Of a stretch of DNA of 18,722 nt, positions 9,761 through 17,262 are shown one piece after another. The DNA is from JBOHER01 sp050701115. Its GTDB lineage: Bacteria; Actinomycetota; Actinomycetes; Mycobacteriales; Pseudonocardiaceae. A model generated the notes under the pieces. It ran no database searches, was not told where the DNA came from, and worked only from the letters and a program-made list of their open reading frames with translations. Location of the stretch: positions 1 to 18,722 of the forward strand of contig JBOHER010000080.1 of the NCBI GenBank assembly GCA_050701115.1. Reading direction: 5' to 3'. Numbering within the stretch: position 1 is the first letter of the stretch; each line of letters starts with the position of its first letter. Made by a program: the position numbers and the translations under genes.

Positions 9761-10977
9761 CAGCTCGCACCCCCCGACAGCAGATCGAAGATCCCGGAAG
9801 GACCGGAGCGGGACGGAGCCTCGTCGTCATCCTCGCCAGGCGGCGACGGAACACCGGACTGCGGCAGGGGCAGCGTGTTCGGGTCGAGTACCTCGCCCTC
9901 ACCGATCGGCAATTCCCCGAGCACCGGCAGGCCATCGAACGGGTTGCCGCGATGCCTGCCGAAGGTCTTCGCGATCTCCTCGAGGTTCGCGTCGATCGTG
10001 GCGTAGAGGTTCGCGTAATCGCCCTTGATCATCGGCACCGCTGCATCAATGAACGGGAAGGTCACCAAGATCTCCAGTGCCTTCGGCAAGTCCGAGCCGG
10101 CTTCCTCCAGCTTGCGCAGCGTCGGCAGCAGCGACTTGAGGTTGGCGACGAGGTCCTCCTGGCTCTTGTTCATCGTGTCCACCGCGACCACGGACAGGCT
10201 CTCCAGTGCTTCCAGCATCCGCACCAATTGGCCGCGTTGCGCCTCGAGCACCTCTGCGCCCGCGCCGAGGGGTTCGATCGCCCCGACGATCTTGTCCTTC
10301 TGCGAGTTCAAGCTCGTCGACAGCCGGTTGAGGCCATCCAGGGCTCGGGTGATGTCCGCCGACTGGTCGTCCAGGTTGCGCACGAGTGCCTCTGAGTTGC
10401 GGAACAACGCCTTGAGCTCGGCTTCGTTGCCCTCGGTTGCCTTGTTCAGCTCCTTGGTGATGGTGTTGAGCTGCGCCACACCGCCGCCGTTGAGCAACAT
10501 GGACAGCGCGCCGAGCACCTCCTCCACCTCGACGTTGCGGTTGGTCCGCGCCAGCGGAATGACCGTGTCGTCGGTGAGGGTGCCCTGCGCTGTGCCTTCC
10601 GGCGGCCGTACCAGCTCGATGTACTTCTCGCCGAGCAGGCTGGACTGCTTGAGGTTGGCCAGCGCGTTGGCTGGCAGGTCGACGTTGCGGTTCACCAGCA
10701 TGGTGACCTCGGCGTTCCACCCGTCCTCGGCGAGCTCGATCTTCTCCACGCGGCCGACCGCGACTTCGTTGATCTTGACACCGGACTGCGGGACGAGATC
10801 CAGCACGTCGCGGAACTGCACCTTCAGCTCGATCGGGTCATCGCCGATGTCCGCCCCACCCGGCAACGGGAGGTCGTAGATACCGGTGAATCCACAGCCG
10901 GAGAGCACCAGGGCTGCCGAGGCACAGATGGCCACGACTGCCTGCCGGGCGCCGGCCGGCTTCTTGATCGTCGGCAT
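9760..10977 (-). CDS. mceE: MCE-family lipoprotein, subunit E
   Basis: This is the lipoprotein member of the MCE hexamer (LprK/LprN-like), 405 residues. The N-terminus is a lipoprotein signal peptide: basic start, hydrophobic core at about 13-25, and lipobox LSGC, so Cys28 would be lipidated and the protein anchored on the outer face of the membrane. The MCE domain lies at about 48-124 (GVKINEVAVGRVEKIEL, SSLLGEKYIELV), followed by a long helical region. After the lipid-bearing Cys28 there is no other cysteine, in contrast to the other five subunits. The C-terminus is Pro-rich and acidic (SPPGEDDDEAPSRSG) and ends in a short hydrophobic motif. The ATG overlaps the mceD stop by 1 nt (TGATG). 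Confidence 0.94.
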   Translation of the reverse strand: MPTIKKPAGARQAVVAICASAALVLSGCGFTGIYDLPLPGGADIGDDPIELKVQFRDVLDLVPQSGVKINEVAVGRVEKIELAEDGWNAEVTMLVNRNVDLPANALANLKQSSLLGEKYIELVRPPEGTAQGTLTDDTVIPLARTNRNVEVEEVLGALSMLLNGGGVAQLNTITKELNKATEGNEAELKALFRNSEALVRNLDDQSADITRALDGLNRLSTSLNSQKDKIVGAIEPLGAGAEVLEAQRGQLVRMLEALESLSVVAVDTMNKSQEDLVANLKSLLPTLRKLEEAGSDLPKALEILVTFPFIDAAVPMIKGDYANLYATIDANLEEIAKTFGRHRGNPFDGLPVLGELPIGEGEVLDPNTLPLPQSGVPSPPGEDDDEAPSRSGPSGIFDLLSGGAS

Positions 10978-12161
10978 CAGCGGTCACCTCCCTGCTGCAA
11001 CCGCTCGAACTGATCGACCTGCGGCAGTGGCAGGTCGGGGACCACGCCGTCCTGCAGCTGGTTGATGATCTCGGCAGGCGACGGGAACGCGTCGTTGAGC
11101 GGCCCGGCAACCCCATCGCACAGATCACCGGCGGAATCGAACTCTTCCGGCGCCAGCTTGACCGCGTAGCAGATCAGCGTCAGCGGCGACATGGTCAACT
11201 CGTTGAAGTTGCCGCGCGTGTCCAGCGATCCACCGGTCGCGTTGTACGAGTTGATCACGTTGTTCAGCGCCACCGGGGCCACATCCAGGATTTCCGCCAA
11301 TGCGGCACGCTGATCGACGAGCACCTTCGTCACACTGGACAGCTTGTCCACATTGGACTTGATCCGGCCACGGTTGTCCTGGATGAACTCGCGCACCGAT
11401 TCCAGCGTGGTGGCCAGTTGCTTGACCGTCTGGCCGAGGTTGGCCCGCTCGTCGGCGAGGAAGCCACTGACGTCGGCGAGCTGGCGCTGGAACAACCGCA
11501 CATCCTGTTCACTGTTGGCCAGCGTGGTGGAGAACTCGGCGAGGTTGGTGATGGTGGCGAACAGGTCGTTCTTGTTGCCCGACAACGTCTTGGACAACTG
11601 CCCCATCTGGGTGACGGTCTCATTGAGATTCTCGCCGTTACCCCGCAGGTTCGCCGCGACCGTCTCGAGGAACAGGGACAACGAGCCCTCCTCGTTCGCC
11701 CCCTCCGGGCCGAGCGCGGTGGCCAGTTCGTGGGTCGTGTCATATAGGTCGTCGATCTCCAGCGGGACCGCGGTGCGATCCTCGGGGACGGTCGCGCCGT
11801 CCTGCATCACCGGGCCGCCGGTGTAGGCGGGGGTGAGCTGGATGTATCGGTCGCTGACCAGCGACGGCGCCACGATCACCGCGCCGGCATCGGCGGGGAT
11901 GCGGACGCCGCGGTCGTAGCTCATCTCGACCTTGATCCGTTCGCCTTGCGGCTCGACGTGCTCGACCCTGCCCATCTCGACACCGAGCACGCGGACGCTG
12001 TTGCCTTCGTAGAGACCGATGGCGGTCGGGAAGTACGCGGTGACCGTCTTGGTTCCGGCGTCCTTGAGGGTCCACCACAATCCACCGGCGACGACCAAAC
12101 CGAGCACGCAGGCGATCGCGATACCCCGAGCGAGGTTCTGGCCCAAGCGAGTACTACTCAT
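10977..12161 (-). CDS. mceD: MCE-family protein, subunit D
   Basis: This is the fourth MCE subunit, 394 residues, well below M. tuberculosis Mce1D (about 530). A membrane helix lies at about 12-32, the MCE domain at about 38-111 (NSVRVLGVEMGRVEHVEP, SLVSDRYIQLTP), and a long helical region at about 150-305. The helical part is rich in Asn, Thr and Gln heptad-like stretches, as expected of the tube-forming helices. Cys331 and Cys348 follow the helices and could pair; Cys18 lies in the membrane helix. The start is an ATG that overlaps the mceC stop by 4 nt (ATGA), indicating translational coupling. Its partners are the other five MCE subunits. Confidence 0.93.
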   Translation of the reverse strand: MSSTRLGQNLARGIAIACVLGLVVAGGLWWTLKDAGTKTVTAYFPTAIGLYEGNSVRVLGVEMGRVEHVEPQGERIKVEMSYDRGVRIPADAGAVIVAPSLVSDRYIQLTPAYTGGPVMQDGATVPEDRTAVPLEIDDLYDTTHELATALGPEGANEEGSLSLFLETVAANLRGNGENLNETVTQMGQLSKTLSGNKNDLFATITNLAEFSTTLANSEQDVRLFQRQLADVSGFLADERANLGQTVKQLATTLESVREFIQDNRGRIKSNVDKLSSVTKVLVDQRAALAEILDVAPVALNNVINSYNATGGSLDTRGNFNELTMSPLTLICYAVKLAPEEFDSAGDLCDGVAGPLNDAFPSPAEIINQLQDGVVPDLPLPQVDQFERLQQGGDR

Positions 12162-13144
12162 CGCGGGTCACACCCCTGTTCGTTGTACGACCCCTCCTGC
12201 GGAGGCACCAGGCCGCAGATGTAGTTGTCGAACCAGCGGCCGTTACCGACCACGTTGCCGAACTGCCTGATGAAGGGCGCGAACTGCTTGAAGCCTGCGC
12301 CGAGCGCGTCCTGGTTGCGCTGCAGCATCGAGGTGAGCTGATCCAGCTGCTTGAGCACCGGGTCCAGCTGGGCCTGGTTGTCGTCCACCAGCCCTTGCAG
12401 TTCCGTTGACAGCTGCTGGGTGCCGCGCAGCAGGGCGCTGATCGTTTCTTTCCGCTTGGACAGCTCGGCGAGCAACAGGTTGCCGTCCTTCATCAGCGTC
12501 ACCAACTCGGCGTCCCGGTCACTGAGGGTCTGGCTGATCGTCTTGGTGTTGGCCAGCAGATCACCGAGCTGGGTGTCACGCTTGGCAATGGTGGTGGAGA
12601 GTCTGGACAGGCCGGTCAGCGCTCCCTTGACGTCGTCCGGGGTGTCGGCGAAGGTCTCCGACATCACGTCGAAGCTCTCGGCCAGCTGGTCGGTGTCGAT
12701 CTCGTCGACCGTATCGGCCAGCCCGCGGAAGGCCTCCAGCACGTCATACGGCGATGTGGTGCGTTCCCGCGGAATCGGCACCGACGGGTCCAGCGGCTCG
12801 TCGCCCGCCGGTTCCACCGCGAGGAACTTCTGGCCCAGCAAGGACTTGAGCTTGATACCCGCGGTGGTGCGGTCGCCCATGAAGGCGTCCTTGACCTTGA
12901 ATGTCACGACCACCTTGTCGCCGTCGAGGCCGACGTCGTTGACCTTGCCGACCTTGATCCCGGCGATCCGCACCTCGTTGCCGGACTTGATGCCCGCGGC
13001 CTCGGTGAACTCGGCGGTGTAGGAGGTACCACCACCGATGATCGGCAGGTCGTCGGAGTTCACCGCGGCGAGCAGGGCAAGCACGATCACCGTGACACCG
13101 AGGAGCGCGATGGGGATCGGATTACGCTGCTGGAAGGATTTCAT
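12158..13144 (-). CDS. mceC: MCE-family protein, subunit C
   Basis: This is the third MCE subunit, 328 residues with the chosen start; M. tuberculosis Mce1C is about 515, so this copy lacks a long C-terminal tail. A membrane helix lies at about 10-29, the MCE domain at about 41-113 (GNEVRIAGIKVGKVNDVGL, SLLGQKFLAVEP), and the rest is mostly helical with repeated Leu/Gln-rich segments to about 285. The only cysteines, Cys310 and Cys325, sit in the last 20 residues. I chose the ATG at 13144, which overlaps the mceB stop by 1 nt (TGATG), because GGGAG lies 8 nt upstream of it. The GTG at 13150, in frame two codons earlier, would be only 2 nt from that site. The difference is two residues. Confidence 0.93.
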   Translation of the reverse strand: MKSFQQRNPIPIALLGVTVIVLALLAAVNSDDLPIIGGGTSYTAEFTEAAGIKSGNEVRIAGIKVGKVNDVGLDGDKVVVTFKVKDAFMGDRTTAGIKLKSLLGQKFLAVEPAGDEPLDPSVPIPRERTTSPYDVLEAFRGLADTVDEIDTDQLAESFDVMSETFADTPDDVKGALTGLSRLSTTIAKRDTQLGDLLANTKTISQTLSDRDAELVTLMKDGNLLLAELSKRKETISALLRGTQQLSTELQGLVDDNQAQLDPVLKQLDQLTSMLQRNQDALGAGFKQFAPFIRQFGNVVGNGRWFDNYICGLVPPQEGSYNEQGCDPR

Positions 13145-14193
13145 CAGCACCGCTCCCGATCTTCCGAGTGGTCACCGAGTGGGATGATGAACGGTTCCTC
13201 TTGCTCGGAGTTGAACCTCAGTGCGATCTCCGCCTTGCAGTTGTAGAAGTTGAACCATGATCCGTAGCTCGCCGTCCGGGTGATCGTCTTGAGCTTGTGC
13301 GGCATGAACTGAATGAAGTGCTCGACGGTCTCTTCGTGGTCGTTGAGCAGCTTGGTCAGCTCACCCAGCGCGGCGATGTCGTCCTTGAGCGGCTTGCGCG
13401 CCTCGCCGAGGAAGCCCGCCGTCGTGACGGCCAGATCGCCGAGCGCGTCGACCGCATCCAGGATCGGCTCGCGGTCGGAGGCCAGCCCGGACACCAACTG
13501 CTGCATCTTCGTGATGGTGTCGTTGAGCTCAGGGGTCTTGGCGTTCACCGCGGTCAGTACTTCGTTGAGGTTGTCGATGACCTCGCCGACGACCTTGTCC
13601 TTGTCCGCGATCGTGTTGGTCAGCGACGCGGTGTGCGCCAGCAGGCTCTCCATCGTCCCGCCTTCACCCTGGAAGACCTGGATGATCTCGTAGGACAGCT
13701 TGTTGACGTCTTCCGGCGTCAGCGCGGTGAACAGCGGCCGGAAGCCGTTGAACAGCTCGGTCAGGTCAAGTGCCGGTTTGGTCTGATCGATCGGGATGGT
13801 GCCGGTGCCGTCGTTCGGCAACAGTTCGGTCGGATCGCCGTCACCCTGTTCCAGGGCGATGTAGCGCTGCCCGACGATGTTGCGGAACTTGACCGTCGCG
13901 GTCGTCGACGTCGGCAACCGCTTGGCCGCGTCCACCGCGAACACCACCTCGGCGTTGCGCTTGTCGACCACCCGGATCTCCTCGACCTGCCCCACCCGGA
14001 CACCCGCGATCCGCACGTCGTCGTTCTTCAGCAACAACGTCGCGTCGCTGAAGCGTGCCTTGTAGGTGTTGGTCGCCGACAGGTTGAGGTTGGCGATGCT
14101 GATGCCGAGGATCCCGGTGGTGACTACCGTGATGGTGATGAAGATGATCAGCTTGACCAGCGGGCCGGTGACATGCTGGGACGACTTGGTCAC
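13144..14193 (-). CDS. mceB: MCE-family protein, subunit B
   Basis: This is the second MCE subunit, 349 residues, nearly the same as M. tuberculosis Mce1B (346). The start is the GTG at 14193 (VTKSSQHVTGPLVKLI), which overlaps the mceA stop by 4 nt (GTGA). The frame is open upstream to 14445, but that part lies inside mceA, and its Arg-rich translation is not MCE-like. A membrane helix lies at about 12-33, the MCE domain at about 43-117 (VRIAGVRVGQVEEIRV, FRNIVGQRYIALE), followed by helices to about 300. Cys319 and the C-terminal residue Cys349 are the only cysteines and may form a disulfide that closes the C-terminal arm. It works in the MceA-F ring. Confidence 0.94.
   Translation of the reverse strand: MTKSSQHVTGPLVKLIIFITITVVTTGILGISIANLNLSATNTYKARFSDATLLLKNDDVRIAGVRVGQVEEIRVVDKRNAEVVFAVDAAKRLPTSTTATVKFRNIVGQRYIALEQGDGDPTELLPNDGTGTIPIDQTKPALDLTELFNGFRPLFTALTPEDVNKLSYEIIQVFQGEGGTMESLLAHTASLTNTIADKDKVVGEVIDNLNEVLTAVNAKTPELNDTITKMQQLVSGLASDREPILDAVDALGDLAVTTAGFLGEARKPLKDDIAALGELTKLLNDHEETVEHFIQFMPHKLKTITRTASYGSWFNFYNCKAEIALRFNSEQEEPFIIPLGDHSEDRERC
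13153..13157 (-). promoter_or_regulatory. Ribosome binding site that decides the mceC start
   Basis: GGGAG lies 8 nt before the ATG at 13144 and only 2 nt before the alternative GTG at 13150. The spacing favours the ATG as the start of mceC. Confidence 0.6.
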
Positions 14194-15617
14194 TTGACGA
14201 TCACCTCCGCCCCTCGGTAGATCGGGCCGACGAGCAGACCGACCCAGCCTGGCATTTGTTGTGCGTCCATTCCTGTTTGCAGTCCGAGTAGCTCGGTGAG
14301 CACGAGGTGTTCGGCAGTCGAGTTCGCCAGGCTGTCGCCGGCCGCCGCGCCACCACCACCGCTGGCGCCCGTCGCGGTGCCCGGCGCGCACTGGTCCCGG
14401 ATGCCTTCTGGCGTCGGCCTGCCGAAGGTGTCGATGGCGTCGCACGGGAACGGCTTGCCATCGAGCTCGGACCGGGCGGGTGGCGGGTGTTCACTGCCGT
14501 CGTCGATCGCGAACGGCGGGTAGGGGTAAGGCAACGGTTTCGGCAGCTTGTCGGGCCGCACGCAGTACGGGTCCCGGTAATCCAGGTCCTTGTCGAGGCC
14601 GTTGAACTCCGGCTCGTCCCGGCCGGGGATGTACGGCCCCCGGTTAGGCGTGATCACCACTTCGGCCCGCAGGCCCGGGTGCGCCGTACCTTTGCCAACT
14701 GCCTTGTTGCCTCTGTCAACAAGGTCGGCCATCTGGCCGACTACGCACGGGAACTCATCGGAGTACTTCGCCAGCAGTTCGAGGGTCGGCCGGGAGGCCT
14801 CGCCCAGCGAGATGATGTTCTGCTTGTTCGCCGCCAGGAACGTCTCCAGGTCGGTGGACGCTCCGGTGACGGTCGCGTAGACCGATTCCAGGTCCTGCCG
14901 CTTCTCGACAAGCAACTGGTTCGGGGTGCGCAGGTTGTCCAGCGTCTGCACCAGGTCGGGGAGGGCGTCGGAGAGGTTGTGCGAGAAATCGGCCAGCGCC
15001 TCGAACTGATGCTGCAGTTCGGGCAGGTGCGGGTTCAGGTCACCGAAGTAGGCACCGAGTTCCGACAGCGTCGCGCCGAGCTCATCGCCCCTGCCCTCCA
15101 ACGCGCTGGCGATAGCGGTGAGCGTGCTGTTCAGCTTCTCCGGTTGTACCGCGCGCAGCACGGGCAGCAGCCGCTCGAACGCTTCACCAAGCTCCATCGC
15201 GGACTCGGAGCGATCCTGCGGGATCACGTCCCCGTTGGCCAGCTTCGGGCCCGCTCCACCCCCTTCGAACTGCAACGACACGAAACGCTCACCGAACAGC
15301 GTCTTGGGCAGGATCCGAGCCGAGACGTCCTTCGGCACCAGCTCGGCCTTCTCCGGGTCCAGCTCGAGCAGGAGAGTCGCCCCGTCCTCGGTCGGCGTGA
15401 CCGAGCCGACCCGGCCGATGATCAACCCGCGCGCCTTGACGTCGGCCTTCAGCCCGAGCTGATTGCCGACCTTGTCGGTCCGCAACTCGACCACCGTGAA
15501 CGGCGTGAACGCGTTATTGAAGCTGGCGATGCTGAACGCAATACCGCCGATGACCAGCGCGATGAACGCGATGCCCAGCAGCCTGCGCTTCAGCGTGACC
15601 GCACCCCTCGTACTCAT
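14190..15617 (-). CDS. mceA: MCE-family protein, subunit A
   Basis: This is the first MCE subunit, 475 residues (M. tuberculosis Mce1A is 454). A membrane helix lies at about 11-33, and the MCE domain at about 38-118 (KARGLIIGRVGSVTP, KTLFGERFVSLQFE). Long helices follow to about 285, then a Pro-rich C-terminal region (KPLPYPYPPF) with a Gly/Ala linker at about 417-427. Four cysteines, Cys291, Cys352, Cys392 and Cys410, all lie after the helical part, so two disulfides are possible. In the mycobacterial complexes MceA is one of six ring subunits. The ATG overlaps the yrbEB stop by 4 nt (ATGA). The substrate cannot be inferred from the subunit itself. Confidence 0.95.
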   Translation of the reverse strand: MSTRGAVTLKRRLLGIAFIALVIGGIAFSIASFNNAFTPFTVVELRTDKVGNQLGLKADVKARGLIIGRVGSVTPTEDGATLLLELDPEKAELVPKDVSARILPKTLFGERFVSLQFEGGGAGPKLANGDVIPQDRSESAMELGEAFERLLPVLRAVQPEKLNSTLTAIASALEGRGDELGATLSELGAYFGDLNPHLPELQHQFEALADFSHNLSDALPDLVQTLDNLRTPNQLLVEKRQDLESVYATVTGASTDLETFLAANKQNIISLGEASRPTLELLAKYSDEFPCVVGQMADLVDRGNKAVGKGTAHPGLRAEVVITPNRGPYIPGRDEPEFNGLDKDLDYRDPYCVRPDKLPKPLPYPYPPFAIDDGSEHPPPARSELDGKPFPCDAIDTFGRPTPEGIRDQCAPGTATGASGGGGAAAGDSLANSTAEHLVLTELLGLQTGMDAQQMPGWVGLLVGPIYRGAEVIVK

Positions 15618-16471
15618 CCAGCGATCCTCACCGTCGTGTCAGTACCCCACACCGCGAAGCCAATGAAGAAGTTCACGATCGCCACCACGACGATCGTCAG
15701 CCGCACCGAGCGACCGACGGCGACGCCCACGCCTGCGGGGCCGCCCGATGCCGTATATCCGTAGTAACAGTGCGACATGATGATGATGACGGCGAAAATC
15801 AGCACTTTCCCGAACGAAATGAACACGTCGCCCGGCGGCAGGAACAGCTCGAAATAGTGGTCATAGGTGCCCGCGGACTGGCCGAAGAAGTAGATCGTGA
15901 TCATCCGCGCGCCGATATACGACGCCAGCAGACCGATGATGTAGAGCGGGATGATCGCGATGAAGCCGGCGATCACCCGGGTAGTGACCAGGAACGGCAG
16001 GCTGGGCACCGCCATCACCTCGACCGCGTCGATCTCCTCGGAGATCCGCATCGCGCCGAGCTGTGCGGTGAAACCCGCGCCCACCGTCGCCGACAGCGCC
16101 AGCCCGGCCACCAGCGGCGCAATCTCCCGGGTGTTGGCGTAGGCGGAGACGAAGCCGGCCAGTGCGGCGCTGCCGATCTGGTCCAGACCGGAATAGCCCT
16201 GCAGGCCGACCACGATGCCGACGAACAGGGTCATCCCCACCATGACGCCGACCGTGCCACCGATCAGCGCGAGCGCACCGCTGCCGAAGCTCACCTCGGC
16301 GAGGATCCGCGCGACTTCCTTCGTGTACCGGCGCAGCGTGCGTGGCGTCCAGGCAAGGGCCCTGACGTAGAAGGAGAGCTGGTCGCCAAGGTCGTCCAGC
16401 ATCGCAAGCGGCCCATTCACGGCCTTGCGAGCGGTCTTGGTAAGGGTGGAAAGCATGGCCATCGAGATCAT
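15614..16471 (-). CDS. yrbEB: YrbE/MlaE-family permease, subunit B
   Basis: This 285-residue integral membrane protein is the second half of the ABC permease that receives or delivers lipid for the MCE ring. It has several membrane segments, clearest at about 65-90, 116-135, 164-186, 218-236 and 255-276. The conserved MlaE signature is SEEIDAVEVM at 144-153, in the region that contacts the ATPase. A second conserved element, GPAGVGVAVGRSV (244-256), precedes the last membrane helix. The start ATG overlaps the yrbEA stop by 4 nt (ATGA). In-frame ATGs at codons 4 and 6 are alternatives, and the ribosome binding site is weak for all of them. It pairs with YrbEA, and MceG energises the pair. Confidence 0.95.
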   Translation of the reverse strand: MISMAMLSTLTKTARKAVNGPLAMLDDLGDQLSFYVRALAWTPRTLRRYTKEVARILAEVSFGSGALALIGGTVGVMVGMTLFVGIVVGLQGYSGLDQIGSAALAGFVSAYANTREIAPLVAGLALSATVGAGFTAQLGAMRISEEIDAVEVMAVPSLPFLVTTRVIAGFIAIIPLYIIGLLASYIGARMITIYFFGQSAGTYDHYFELFLPPGDVFISFGKVLIFAVIIIMSHCYYGYTASGGPAGVGVAVGRSVRLTIVVVAIVNFFIGFAVWGTDTTVRIAG

Positions 16472-17259
16472 CCCGTCTTCGGCGGCACGACCTGCAGGTA
16501 CACCGCGGTCAGGACGAAGTTGACGAAGAACAGCAGCAGGAACGTGATGACAACGGACTGGTTGACCGCGTCGCCGACACCCTTGGGCCCGGGCGGCGGG
16601 TGCAGGCCTCGGTAGGACGCGACGACGCCGGCGATCAACCCGAACAGCAACGCCTTGATCTCACTGATCCACAGGTCGGGACGCTGGGCGAGCGCGGAGA
16701 AGCTGGCCAGGTAGGCACCGGGGGTGCCGCCCTGCAGGACGATGTTGAAGAAGTAGCCGCCGAGCACGCCGACCACGCTGACCACACCGTTGAGCAGCAC
16801 CGCGACGAGCATGCAGGCGAGCACGCGAGGAACGATCAGCCGCTGGATCGCGGAGACGCCGAGCACCTCCATCGCGTCGATCTCTTCGCGGATGGTCCGC
16901 GCTCCGATGTCCGCGCAGATCGCCGACCCGCCCGCACCAGCCACGAGCAGCGCGACCACAATCGGCGAAGCCTGCTGGATGATCGCGAGCACGCTGACCG
17001 CACCGGTGAACGACTGCGCACCGAGCTGTTGCACCAGCGAGCCGAGTTGCAGCGCGACAACGGCCCCGAACGGAATCGCCACCAGGATGCTCGGGAGGAT
17101 CGTCACACTCGCGATGAACCAGGCCTGTTGGATGAACTCCCGCGACTGGAACGGACGCTGGAAGATCCCGCGTCCCACGTCGAGACCGAGGGCGAACATC
17201 TTTCCGGTCTGTTCGAACATCCCCCTGCCGGGGAATTTGCGGACGGCGGTCGCGGCCAC
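16468..17259 (-). CDS. yrbEA: YrbE/MlaE-family permease, subunit A
   Basis: This 263-residue integral membrane protein is the first permease subunit of the Mce transporter. It has membrane segments at about 52-75, 97-115, 148-172, 201-216 and 236-256. The MlaE-family signature REEIDAMEVLG lies at 124-134, preceded by the conserved GAGGSAICADIGARTI block. The motif GPKGVGDAVNQSVV (224-237) is typical. The segment just before it reads HPPP, where the M. tuberculosis proteins have a TVKG-like sequence. The start is GTG at 17259, 3 nt after the mceG stop. The ATG at codon 14 is an alternative that would remove only a basic, non-membrane leader. It heads the tightly overlapping yrbEA-mceF chain. 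Confidence 0.94.
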   Translation of the reverse strand: MAATAVRKFPGRGMFEQTGKMFALGLDVGRGIFQRPFQSREFIQQAWFIASVTILPSILVAIPFGAVVALQLGSLVQQLGAQSFTGAVSVLAIIQQASPIVVALLVAGAGGSAICADIGARTIREEIDAMEVLGVSAIQRLIVPRVLACMLVAVLLNGVVSVVGVLGGYFFNIVLQGGTPGAYLASFSALAQRPDLWISEIKALLFGLIAGVVASYRGLHPPPGPKGVGDAVNQSVVITFLLLFFVNFVLTAVYLQVVPPKTG

Positions 17260-17262
17260 TGC

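Noticed and set aside
14194..14445. Upstream extension of mceB inside mceA
   Set aside because: The 84 residues are Arg-rich, would precede the membrane helix without purpose, and overlap mceA. The GTG at 14193 gives the normal MceB length.
14307..15764. Plus-strand open frame of 485 codons opposite mceA
   Set aside because: It is antisense to mceA, of Arg/Gln/His-rich composition and no family; codon bias fits the minus strand.
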